From Streptacidiphilus fuscans (GTDB lineage Bacteria; Actinomycetota; Actinomycetes; Streptomycetales; Streptomycetaceae): a stretch of DNA of 64,000 bases. A program made the position numbers and the translations under genes. The notes beneath the pieces are model-generated. The model was not told the origin of the DNA. It did no database searches and saw nothing but the letters and a program-made list of their open reading frames with translations. Location of the stretch: contig NZ_JADPRT010000001.1 of the NCBI RefSeq assembly GCF_015690355.1, positions 310,001 through 374,000 of the forward strand, in the 5' to 3' direction. Shown here piece by piece: positions 8,990 through 15,426 of this stretch. The number at the start of each line of letters is the position of its first letter. The first letter of the stretch is position 1.

Positions 8990-9412
8990 CTACGAGGCCT
9001 CGGGCACGAGCAGGACGGGGACGCGCGCGGCGTGGGCGACCGCTGCCGAGACGCTGGGCGTGAGCCAGGAGGCGACGAAGCGGCGGTGGTGCGGGCTGAG
9101 CACGAGCAGGTCGGCGTCGACCCGCTCGGCGGCGGCGGAGATCGCGGCCGGGACCTCGACCGTCAGGCTGCTCAGCAGCTCGCCGTCGGCCTTGACGCCC
9201 GCGTCGCGCAGCGCCGTGAGCGTCTCGTCGAGCACGCGGCGCGCGTCCTCGTCCTCCTCTATGGCGAGGACGGCGGTGGACACCACCGCGGTGGGCGCGA
9301 CGTGCACGACGTGGACGGAGCTGCCGAAGCGCTCGGCCAGCGGCGTCACGGTCGCGAGGGCGTGGGCGCGGGCGTCGCTGGAGTCGACGGCCAGAAGGAT
9401 GCGCTGGAACAC
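8990..9412 (-). CDS. Universal stress protein (UspA) family
   Basis: A 140-residue single-domain Usp fold. It opens with FQRILLAVDSSDARAHAL and ends with HAARVPVLLVPEAS. The ATP-binding loop G-x2-G-x9-G-S/T is missing; the equivalent stretch reads LSPHHRRFVASWLTPSVS, so this copy probably does not bind ATP in the MJ0577 manner. The GTG at 9412 is preceded by GGAG at 7 nt. The gene lies 89 bp downstream of the SsgA-like gene but is separated from it by a strong palindromic terminator, so it likely has its own promoter. Confidence 0.85.
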   Translation of the reverse strand: MFQRILLAVDSSDARAHALATVTPLAERFGSSVHVVHVAPTAVVSTAVLAIEEDEDARRVLDETLTALRDAGVKADGELLSSLTVEVPAAISAAAERVDADLLVLSPHHRRFVASWLTPSVSAAVAHAARVPVLLVPEAS

Positions 9413-9462
9413 GGGAGATCTCCGAGGATCGGGGGACAGGGTTGGAGAGTGGCAGTGTACGG

Positions 9463-9492
9463 AGGGCCGGTCCGCAGCTGCGGACCGGCCCT
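9463..9492. terminator. 30-bp perfect palindrome, likely terminator
   Basis: AGGGCCGGTCCGCAG (9463-9477) is followed directly by its exact reverse complement (9478-9492). It starts 10 nt after the stop of the SsgA-like gene, so it most likely ends the esterase-dps-wbl-ssg operon. Confidence 0.7.
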
Positions 9493-9501
9493 GCGGGGCA
9501 G

Positions 9502-9966
9502 TCAGATCCCGCGACCGGTCAGGTGTGCGAGCTCGACGTCCCAGTCGATCAGCTCGCTCTCGGTGCCGGCGGGAACCAGCGCGAAGCACTCCGAACTGAG
9601 CCAGCTGCGGACGGGCTCCGCCGGGACGTGGACGACCGCCGAGCCCTCGGCGCCCTTGAGCGAGACCCTCAGGTGCGTCGGGTCGTGGCACGGGCAGGGC
9701 GGCCAGATCCGGACGTCCCCCAGGCCGGACGCCTTGTGCAGTCCCTCGGACAGCACGTCCCGCGAGAACTGCCAGGTGGCCAACGGTCCATTCTCGCCGA
9801 GGAAGAGGAGGGTGATCGCGAAGGGGTCGCCCGCGTCGTAGCGCAGGCGCAGGTGCAGCAGCAGGGACTGGTCCTCGTCGAGGGCCATCCGGCTCTCGAC
9901 GTCGAGCTCCGTCGACCGGGACTCGGAGAAGGGGTCTTCACCGCTGGACATGGTGCATGGGGTCAC
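9502..9966 (-). CDS. SsgA-like sporulation/cell-division protein (SALP)
   Basis: A 154-residue member of the SsgA family, which is confined to sporulating actinomycetes and helps position FtsZ or peptidoglycan turnover during septation. Recognisable elements are LRYDAGDPFAITLLF, WQFSRDVLSEGLH and GDVRIWP, all conserved in SsgA/SsgB proteins. The GTG at 9966 has GAGGAG 5 nt upstream; an ATG five codons later has none. It starts 9 bp after the WhiB-like gene stop and is the last gene of a four-gene operon with esterase, Dps and WhiB-like genes. I cannot assign it to a particular SALP subclass. Confidence 0.88.
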   Translation of the reverse strand: MTPCTMSSGEDPFSESRSTELDVESRMALDEDQSLLLHLRLRYDAGDPFAITLLFLGENGPLATWQFSRDVLSEGLHKASGLGDVRIWPPCPCHDPTHLRVSLKGAEGSAVVHVPAEPVRSWLSSECFALVPAGTESELIDWDVELAHLTGRGI

Positions 9967-9975
9967 AGTGGCTCC

Positions 9976-10287
9976 TCAGGGGGCGGTCTTGGTGCGTGGG
10001 GCGGGCGGCAGGTCCGGGCCGGAGGCGGACCGCGTGGTGTCGCGGTCCGCCTCGGTGAGCCCGCCCCAGACCCCGTAGGCCTGGCCGGTGCGCACGGCGA
10101 ACGCCGCGCACGCGATCTGGACCGGGCAGTCCCGGCAGACGGACCGGGCCCGCGACTCGCGCTTCCGTCTGGCCGTCCCACGTTCGTGGGCCGGTGAGAA
10201 GAAGACGGAGCTGTCCATCCCGCGGCAGGATGCGCCGGCCTGCCACTCCCAGTGGCTCAGCAGCGGCTTGGTCGTGGACTGCTTCAT
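9976..10287 (-). CDS. WhiB-family iron-sulfur regulator
   Basis: A 103-residue WhiB-like protein. Four cysteines that would hold the 4Fe-4S cluster are at residues 21, 51, 54 and 60 (C-x2-C-x5-C at the end), followed by the GVWGG turn at residues 72-76. The basic segment ARRKRESRAR before the second Cys is long. The start ATG has only a weak GGGCGG site, and the frame runs on upstream through the Dps gene. It lies 14 bp after the Dps stop and 9 bp before the SALP gene, so it is probably translated as part of the stress/division operon. Wbl proteins act in redox sensing, sporulation or antibiotic response; the subclass is unclear. Confidence 0.9.
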   Translation of the reverse strand: MKQSTTKPLLSHWEWQAGASCRGMDSSVFFSPAHERGTARRKRESRARSVCRDCPVQIACAAFAVRTGQAYGVWGGLTEADRDTTRSASGPDLPPAPRTKTAP

Positions 10288-10301
10288 CGCGGGCCGCCCG
10301 A

Positions 10302-10859
10302 TCAGCCCTGGGCGAGCGGGGTGACGACCAGGTGCTCGGCGAGGAACCAGACCTGGCTCTCGCCGGTCCGGATCACCTGCGAGACCAGCAGGTCCTGCGT
10401 CCCGTCGTCGCCGAGCGCCACGACGCGCGCCGCGGCGTCGTGGGCGTCCGCCAGGATGATCTCGTGGGCCTCCAACAGGCGCGAGACCATGGTGGGGACG
10501 TTCTCGACGCCGTCCGGCGGGCGGGGGACCTCGGTGATCTCGGCGGCATGACGCGGGTCGCCGACGGCGACGCCGCCCAGGGTCTGCACGCGTTCGGCGA
10601 TCACGTCGACGAGCGTCTGCTGCTCCTCGGCGTGCTTGTCCAGCAGCAGGTGCAGTTGGTAGAACGTCGGGCCGCGCATGACCCAGTGGTGCTTCTTGTA
10701 GAGCGCGTAGAGGAACTGGGTGTCCGCGAGGACCCGGTTCAGCCGCTGGCACGCGTACATCCGCGCGTCGTGGGACAGCGCGATGGGCAGCTGCGTCACG
10801 GTGCCGAACTGCTGGATCTCCGGGCTCTTCTGATGGAGATGCGGCTGACTGCTGGTCAT
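10302..10859 (-). CDS. dps: Dps-family DNA-binding ferritin-like protein
   Basis: A 185-residue Dps/miniferritin. It stores iron in a 12-mer shell while consuming H2O2 and protects DNA. The ferroxidase ligands are visible: His in YKKHHWVMRG, then Asp and Glu in LLLDKHAEEQQTL. The N-terminal ~28-residue tail (SSQPHLHQKSPEIQQF) is longer than the minimal family form and His/Gln-rich. The start has AAGGAG immediately upstream. It sits 29 bp after the alpha/beta-hydrolase gene and 14 bp before the WhiB-like gene, in one operon. Confidence 0.93.
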   Translation of the reverse strand: MTSSQPHLHQKSPEIQQFGTVTQLPIALSHDARMYACQRLNRVLADTQFLYALYKKHHWVMRGPTFYQLHLLLDKHAEEQQTLVDVIAERVQTLGGVAVGDPRHAAEITEVPRPPDGVENVPTMVSRLLEAHEIILADAHDAAARVVALGDDGTQDLLVSQVIRTGESQVWFLAEHLVVTPLAQG

Positions 10860-10888
10860 GGTGCTCCTTGTGTCCTTCTCTTGACAGG

Positions 10889-11866
10889 TCAGGCCTGGTG
10901 GAGTGCGTCGCGCAGGGTGCGGACCGCCATCGTGATCGCGCCCTGGGCGGCGTGGGTGGGGCGCAGGGCGTTGAGCATGACGAAGTCGTGGATGATGCCC
11001 TGGAAGCGGACGGCGGTGACGGGCACGCCGGCCTGGCGGAGCTTGTTGGCGTAGGCCTCGCCCTCGTCGCGCAGGACGTCGGCCTCGCCGGTGATGACGA
11101 GCGCGGGCGGCAGGTCCGCGAGCTGGTCGAGGGTGGCGCGCAGCGGGGAGGCGGTGATCTCGGCGCGCTGCTTCTCGTCGGTGGTGTACTGGTCCCAGAA
11201 CCACTGCATTCCGTCGCGGCGCAGGAAGTAGCCCTCGGCGAACTGGTGGTAGGACGGCGTGTCGAAGCTGGCGTCGGTGACCGGGTAGAAGAGCACCTGC
11301 TGGACCAGCGGGACGCCGCCGCGCTCCTTGGCTATCAGGGTCAGGGCGGCGGTCATGTTGCCGCCGACGCTGTCGCCCGCCACCGCGATGCGGGTGGCGT
11401 CCAGGCCCTTGCTCGCGCCGTCGGTGACGACCCAGCGGGCAGCGGTCCAGTTCTGCTCGATCGCGACCGGGTAGCGCACCTCGGGGGAGAGGTCGTACTC
11501 GGGGAAGACCACGGCGGCGTTCGCGCCGACGGCCAGCTCGCGGACCAGGCGGTCGTGGGTGTGCGCGTTGCCGAACACCCAGCCGGCACCGTGGATGTAG
11601 ATGATGACGGGCAGGGTGCCGGTGGCGCCCGCGGGCTTGACGATCCGGACCTTGACCGAGCCGGTCGGCCCGCCGGCCACGGTGATCCACTCCTCGTCCA
11701 CCGCCGGCTTGGCGATCTCGCCGGACTGGACCTCGTCGACGGCCTTGCGACCGTCGGCCGGGGCGAGGTCGAAGAGGTACGGCGGGTTCGCCGTCGCCTC
11801 GACGAACTCCTGCGCCTGGGGCTCCAGGACCGGTCGTGCACCGTAAGTGTTCGTGCTGTCAGCCAT
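10889..11866 (-). CDS. Alpha/beta hydrolase, HSL-type esterase
   Basis: A 325-residue hormone-sensitive-lipase family esterase. The oxyanion motif is YIHGAGWVFG (HGAG instead of HGGG), the nucleophile elbow is VAGDSVGGN, the acid lies in EADVLRDEG, and the catalytic His is in GIIHDF. It probably hydrolyses small acyl esters in the cytoplasm. It is the first gene of the operon with dps, whiB-like and SALP genes, downstream of an AraC-type regulator that may control it. A paralogue with an altered nucleophile lies at 14317-15306. A 25-bp palindrome lies just upstream of its presumed promoter. Confidence 0.9.
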   Translation of the reverse strand: MADSTNTYGARPVLEPQAQEFVEATANPPYLFDLAPADGRKAVDEVQSGEIAKPAVDEEWITVAGGPTGSVKVRIVKPAGATGTLPVIIYIHGAGWVFGNAHTHDRLVRELAVGANAAVVFPEYDLSPEVRYPVAIEQNWTAARWVVTDGASKGLDATRIAVAGDSVGGNMTAALTLIAKERGGVPLVQQVLFYPVTDASFDTPSYHQFAEGYFLRRDGMQWFWDQYTTDEKQRAEITASPLRATLDQLADLPPALVITGEADVLRDEGEAYANKLRQAGVPVTAVRFQGIIHDFVMLNALRPTHAAQGAITMAVRTLRDALHQA

Positions 11867-11904
11867 GGTGTGCTCCTTCGAAAGTGAGGTGCTGTCGAGT
11901 GCTC

Positions 11905-11936
11905 AGGCTAGGAAAGGCCGAGTAAAGGTGGTTGCC
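11905..11936 (-). promoter_or_regulatory. Promoter-like element of esterase-dps operon
   Basis: On the minus strand GGCAAC, 20 nt, TAGCCT; a start site about 32 nt before the esterase ATG would follow. It matches the recurrent pattern of the window. Confidence 0.4.
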
Positions 11937-11937
11937 T

Positions 11938-11962
11938 GACTGCGCACCCACTGTGCGCAGTC
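11938..11962. promoter_or_regulatory. 25-bp inverted repeat upstream of esterase-dps operon
   Basis: GACTGCGCAC (11938-11947) and GTGCGCAGTC (11953-11962) with a 5-bp spacer. It lies immediately upstream of the presumed -35 region, a place suited to an activator, but it could also be a terminator for the upstream AraC gene. Confidence 0.5.
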
Positions 11963-12025
11963 CGTGCATCCTGTTCACGAAAAAGCCCCAGGACACGGCG
12001 TGACGCCACAACGGGAGACCGCCTG

Positions 12026-13015
12026 TCACGCTCCGTGACCCTGCTCGGAGTGCGCAGCGGCCCGCGCCTGGGTGCGCCATTGGACGGGGGATATCCCGTA
12101 GGTCTCGCGGAAGGCCCGGCTGAAGTGGGAGGCGCTGGTGAACCCCCACCGCGCCGCGACGGCCGAGACCTCCCGCCGCAGCGCGTCGGGGCGGGCCAGC
12201 TCGCGGCGTGCGGCGTCCAGGCGGCGGCTGCGGATCCACCGGCCGACGGTGGTGCCCTGACGCTGGAACAGTTGGTGGAGGTAGCGCAGCGAGACGCCGT
12301 TCTGGTCGGCGATCGCCTGTGGGCCGAGGTCGGGATCGCCGAGTGTGGACTCGATGGAGTCGGTGATCCGGTCGAAGAGGGACTGCGTGGCAGGTCGCGC
12401 GTCGGCGACCAGACGACTGGCGCAGTCCGCGGCCAGCGTGGCGACCAGTTCCGCGGCGGACCGCGCGAGCCGGTCCTGGACCGACGGCACCACACCCGTG
12501 ATCGCCCTGCCGATGTTGGCCAGCATCGGCAGCAGCAGTTCGCACGCGCCGCCCGCGGACCGGTCGACGGGCGTCGCCGTCAATGCGCGCACGGCCTGTT
12601 CATCGAGGCCGAGCAGCGGCCTGGGCACCACGAAGGTGCGGGCGCGCTGCGGCCCCGGGCCGGGCAGTGTGATCTTGAAGGGCCGTTCCAGATCCAGGAA
12701 CGTGAGCGAGCCGGGTGAGAGTTCGGTCACCCGGCCGTCCTGCGACACCCGGGCGGCGCCGGCGAGTTGGAGCCGGGCCAGGACGTGGCGGCGTGGATCG
12801 GCCGCTGCGGCCTGGGGGTTGCGCAGGACCGTTCCCGGCCCGGACGTCTCGTCGATCATGTCCAGAAAGCCGAGACGACGGGTGGCCAGGGACGCGGTCC
12901 AGGAGGCCGGTTCGGGGACCTTCACCTCGACCCGGGCCAGGGAGCGCGACAGGGCCTGTTGCCACACGCGCACGCGCTCCCGCCCTTCGTCCGGTCCGTC
13001 GGGCAGTGCAGTCAC
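12026..13015 (-). CDS. AraC-family transcriptional regulator
   Basis: A 329-residue regulator with the same architecture as the gene at 40-1035: an AraC-binding-like sensor region (about residues 25-175) and a C-terminal AraC DNA-binding domain (SLRYLHQLFQRQG, then WGFTSASHFSRAFRETYG and SPVQWR). The GTG start has GGAGGA at 9 nt. It lies upstream of the esterase-dps operon on the same strand, 159 bp away, and downstream of another AraC gene from which it is separated by an octanucleotide repeat tract. Control of the esterase operon is a plausible inference. Confidence 0.9.
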   Translation of the reverse strand: MTALPDGPDEGRERVRVWQQALSRSLARVEVKVPEPASWTASLATRRLGFLDMIDETSGPGTVLRNPQAAAADPRRHVLARLQLAGAARVSQDGRVTELSPGSLTFLDLERPFKITLPGPGPQRARTFVVPRPLLGLDEQAVRALTATPVDRSAGGACELLLPMLANIGRAITGVVPSVQDRLARSAAELVATLAADCASRLVADARPATQSLFDRITDSIESTLGDPDLGPQAIADQNGVSLRYLHQLFQRQGTTVGRWIRSRRLDAARRELARPDALRREVSAVAARWGFTSASHFSRAFRETYGISPVQWRTQARAAAHSEQGHGA

Positions 13016-13035
13016 GACGCGTCTTCCTCCGTCGT

Positions 13036-13122
13036 TCGGTGGGTCGGTGATCAGTGGTTCAGCAGCTCAGTGGTTGAGCGAACGGGTGGTTCAGTGGTTC
13101 GGCGATGTGGTGGATCGGCGGT
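13036..13122. repeat. Degenerate 8-bp tandem repeat
   Basis: About eleven octamers in register, most starting TCAG or TCGG (for example TCAGTGGT at 13051, 13067 and 13091). One unit, at 13044-13050, is a base short. The tract spans the leader of one araC gene and the 3' end of the next, encoding its C-terminal tail and containing its stop codon. Confidence 0.7.
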
Positions 13123-14162
13123 CCGGCGGCCGTCCGTGGGGAGGCGGTCCGGTCGCGTTCCTGCCGCAGCCAGTCCGTGGGGGAGAGCCCGTAGGCGCTG
13201 CGGAACGCACGGCTCAGCTGCGCGCCGCTGGTGAACCCCCACCGCCGGGCGATCCGCGCCACGCCGAGGGTGTCGGCGGGTGCGGCGAGCAGCGCCCTGC
13301 GGCACTCCTGGAGCCGGACGTCCCGCACCCACTGGCCGAGCGTCCGGCCCTGGCCTTCGAAGAGCCGGTGCAGGTAGCGCACCGAGATCCCGTGGGCCCT
13401 GGCGATGACCGGCGGCGACAGCTCCGGGTCCGAGAGGTTCCAGCGGATGTACCGCTGCACGCGGAGCAGCATCACCCGCTCCGCGCCCGGCAGTTCGTCG
13501 GTGCGGCGGCCCAGCCGGTCGGCGGCGGCCGCGGCGAGCAGATCCGTGGCGCCGCGCGCGAGACTCTCCGCGGTGGGGGTCGCGTAGGAGTCCCAGGTGT
13601 CGGCCAGCCGGGCCAGGAACGGCGAGACCAGTCCGCCGAGCGGATCGCTCTGGCGCAGCGGTCGGCCGACCAGCTCCGGCAGGTCGCCCTCGGACTCGCA
13701 GAGCAGGCGGCGCGGCACGGAGAAGATCTTCAGCTGGAAGGGGTCGGGGAACCGGGTCCGGAACGGGCGGACGGTCTCGAAGAAGCCGACATCACCCGCC
13801 CGCAACTCCATGGTCCGGCCGGCCTGCTCGACCTGGGCCACGCCGGTGCACTGGAGGCCGACGAAGATCTCCCCGCCGTCGCCCCTGGCGATGAAACGCG
13901 GCGCCCGGTACACCTCCCCGGGGTCGCACTCGACCGTGGTGATCCGCAGGCCGCCGACCACGCCGGTCCGCATGCTGGCGTCGTAGGTGCCGCTCTCGGT
14001 CCGGATGTCCATGCCGACGAGGGTGTCGAGCACGGCGTCCTGCCAGAACTCCAGGCTCTCGTGCTCAGGGACCGAACGGGTGGTCAGGAAGTGACTGCGC
14101 GTTCCCGACGTAGGGAGTCGTTCGCCGCGGTCTTCCTCGACCGGGGAGATCGTTGCTGGCAT
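13059..14162 (-). CDS. AraC-family transcriptional regulator
   Basis: A 367-residue AraC regulator with the AraC-binding-like domain (about residues 30-200, including RFIARGDGGEIFVGLQCTG) and the C-terminal DNA-binding domain (ISVRYLHRLFEGQG, WGFTSGAQLSRAFRSAYG, SPTDW). The last ~35 residues after the HTH are a low-complexity tail that ends in the octanucleotide repeat tract, giving an 8-residue periodicity (AEPLNHPF, AQPLSC). The start ATG at 14162 was chosen over a GTG 12 codons upstream because composition changes there. The second esterase gene lies upstream on the same strand. Confidence 0.88.
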   Translation of the reverse strand: MPATISPVEEDRGERLPTSGTRSHFLTTRSVPEHESLEFWQDAVLDTLVGMDIRTESGTYDASMRTGVVGGLRITTVECDPGEVYRAPRFIARGDGGEIFVGLQCTGVAQVEQAGRTMELRAGDVGFFETVRPFRTRFPDPFQLKIFSVPRRLLCESEGDLPELVGRPLRQSDPLGGLVSPFLARLADTWDSYATPTAESLARGATDLLAAAAADRLGRRTDELPGAERVMLLRVQRYIRWNLSDPELSPPVIARAHGISVRYLHRLFEGQGRTLGQWVRDVRLQECRRALLAAPADTLGVARIARRWGFTSGAQLSRAFRSAYGLSPTDWLRQERDRTASPRTAAGPPIHHIAEPLNHPFAQPLSC

Positions 14163-14250
14163 GGTGCCAGCCTGCCGGTGCCGGGCATCCCGGCGCATGA
14201 GTCAGTCGACTGGTCTCTGCCGACTCAGACATTCCTACAGCCCTGGTGAC

Positions 14251-14325
14251 GACGGGTCAGGAGGAGACGGGGCAGGAGGAGACGGGGCAGGAGGAGACGG
14301 GGCAGGAGAGGACGGGTCAGCAGAG
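14251..14325. repeat. 15-bp minisatellite, five copies
   Basis: Five adjacent units of the form GACGGG(G/T)CAGGAGGA, at 14251, 14266, 14281, 14296 and 14311. The first and last units carry T at position 7, which on the minus strand gives an in-frame TGA; the last unit supplies the stop codon of the esterase gene at 14317-14319, and the middle units read TGC instead. Confidence 0.85.
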
Positions 14326-15306
14326 GCGGGCGCGCAGGAACGCGCTCCCGTGCTCCACCGCCGCCAGCGACGGCGGGCTGTCGCGCAGGGCGTTCAGGGC
14401 GACGAAGTCGTGGACGGTGCCGAGGAAGCGCACGGCGGTGGCCTCGACGCCCGCCTCGCGCAGGCGTGCGGCGTACTGCTCGCCCTCGTCCCGGGCGACG
14501 TCCGCCTCGGCCGTGACGACCAGCGCCGGTGGCAGCCCGCGCAGGAGCTCGTCGGTCGCGCGCGAGGGGGAGGCGGTGGCCAGGGCGTGCTTGTCGGGGG
14601 AGCCCAGGTACTCCTCCCAGTAGTGGCGCAGGGCCGCGCTGGTCAGCAGGTAGCCGGTGCTGAAGCGGCGGTGCGACTCGCTGTCGCAACGGGCGTCGGT
14701 GAGCGGGTAGTAGAGCAGCTGGGCCCGGAGCCGGGGGCCGCCGCGCTCGTGGGCGAGCATGGTGACGGCCGTCGCCAACGTCGCGCCGGCGCAGTCGCCC
14801 GCGACGGCCGTCCGGTCCGCGCGCAGGCCCAGCTCGTCCGCGTTCTCGACCGCCCAGGTGAGCAGCGCGTAGCACTCCTCCAGGGCCACCGGATAGCGGG
14901 CCTCCGGGGTGCGGCTGTACTCGGGGACCAGGGCCACGGCCCCGGTGCGCCGGACGAGTTCGGTGATCAGGCGGGCGTGCGTGTGCGCGTCGCCCAGCAT
15001 CCAGCGGCCGCCGTGGACGTAGAGCAGTATCGGGCGGGGAGTGGTCACCCCGACCGGGCGGAAGGTCCAGTAGCCGACCAGCCCCGAGGGCCTCACGGGG
15101 GCCACCCGGAACGCCGTCTCCACGTCGCAGTCCTCGACGCGGTCGTCGCCCTGGGCCTCCAGCAGCGCCTGCCGTCCGGCGACCGGACCCAGGTCGTCGA
15201 GGCCCGGCGGTGTCGCCGAGGCGGCGACGAGTCGCGCCACGACGGGGTCGAGCGCGATGGTCGATCGCGAGCACGCGTCGTCGTCGGCCGGGACGTCAGG
15301 CTCCAC
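14317..15306 (-). CDS. Alpha/beta hydrolase, HSL-type, with Cys at the nucleophile position
   Basis: A 329-residue paralogue of the esterase at 10889-11866. The oxyanion motif is LYVHGGRWMLG, the acid lies in EADVARDEG and the His in GTVHDF. The nucleophile elbow reads VAGDCAGAT, so the catalytic Ser of GDSxGG is Cys and the last Gly is Ala. The enzyme may be inactive, or may use Cys as in dienelactone hydrolase. The GTG at 15306 follows GAGAGG at 9 nt; another GTG 12 codons upstream is possible. Its stop codon lies inside a 15-bp minisatellite. It precedes an araC gene on the same strand. Confidence 0.85.
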   Translation of the reverse strand: MEPDVPADDDACSRSTIALDPVVARLVAASATPPGLDDLGPVAGRQALLEAQGDDRVEDCDVETAFRVAPVRPSGLVGYWTFRPVGVTTPRPILLYVHGGRWMLGDAHTHARLITELVRRTGAVALVPEYSRTPEARYPVALEECYALLTWAVENADELGLRADRTAVAGDCAGATLATAVTMLAHERGGPRLRAQLLYYPLTDARCDSESHRRFSTGYLLTSAALRHYWEEYLGSPDKHALATASPSRATDELLRGLPPALVVTAEADVARDEGEQYAARLREAGVEATAVRFLGTVHDFVALNALRDSPPSLAAVEHGSAFLRARLC

Positions 15307-15426
15307 CCTGCCGCACCTCTCGCTCGATCTCTCCGGGGTCACCGCCTCGGGTTCCCCACGTGTGACGGCACTGACGGCACCGTACCGTGCCCCGTGGCGT
15401 GCGCGCACGCCCCCGGCGGATACCGC

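Noticed and set aside
14251..14325. CRISPR array
   Set aside because: The repeats are contiguous 15-bp units without spacers, and no cas genes are present.
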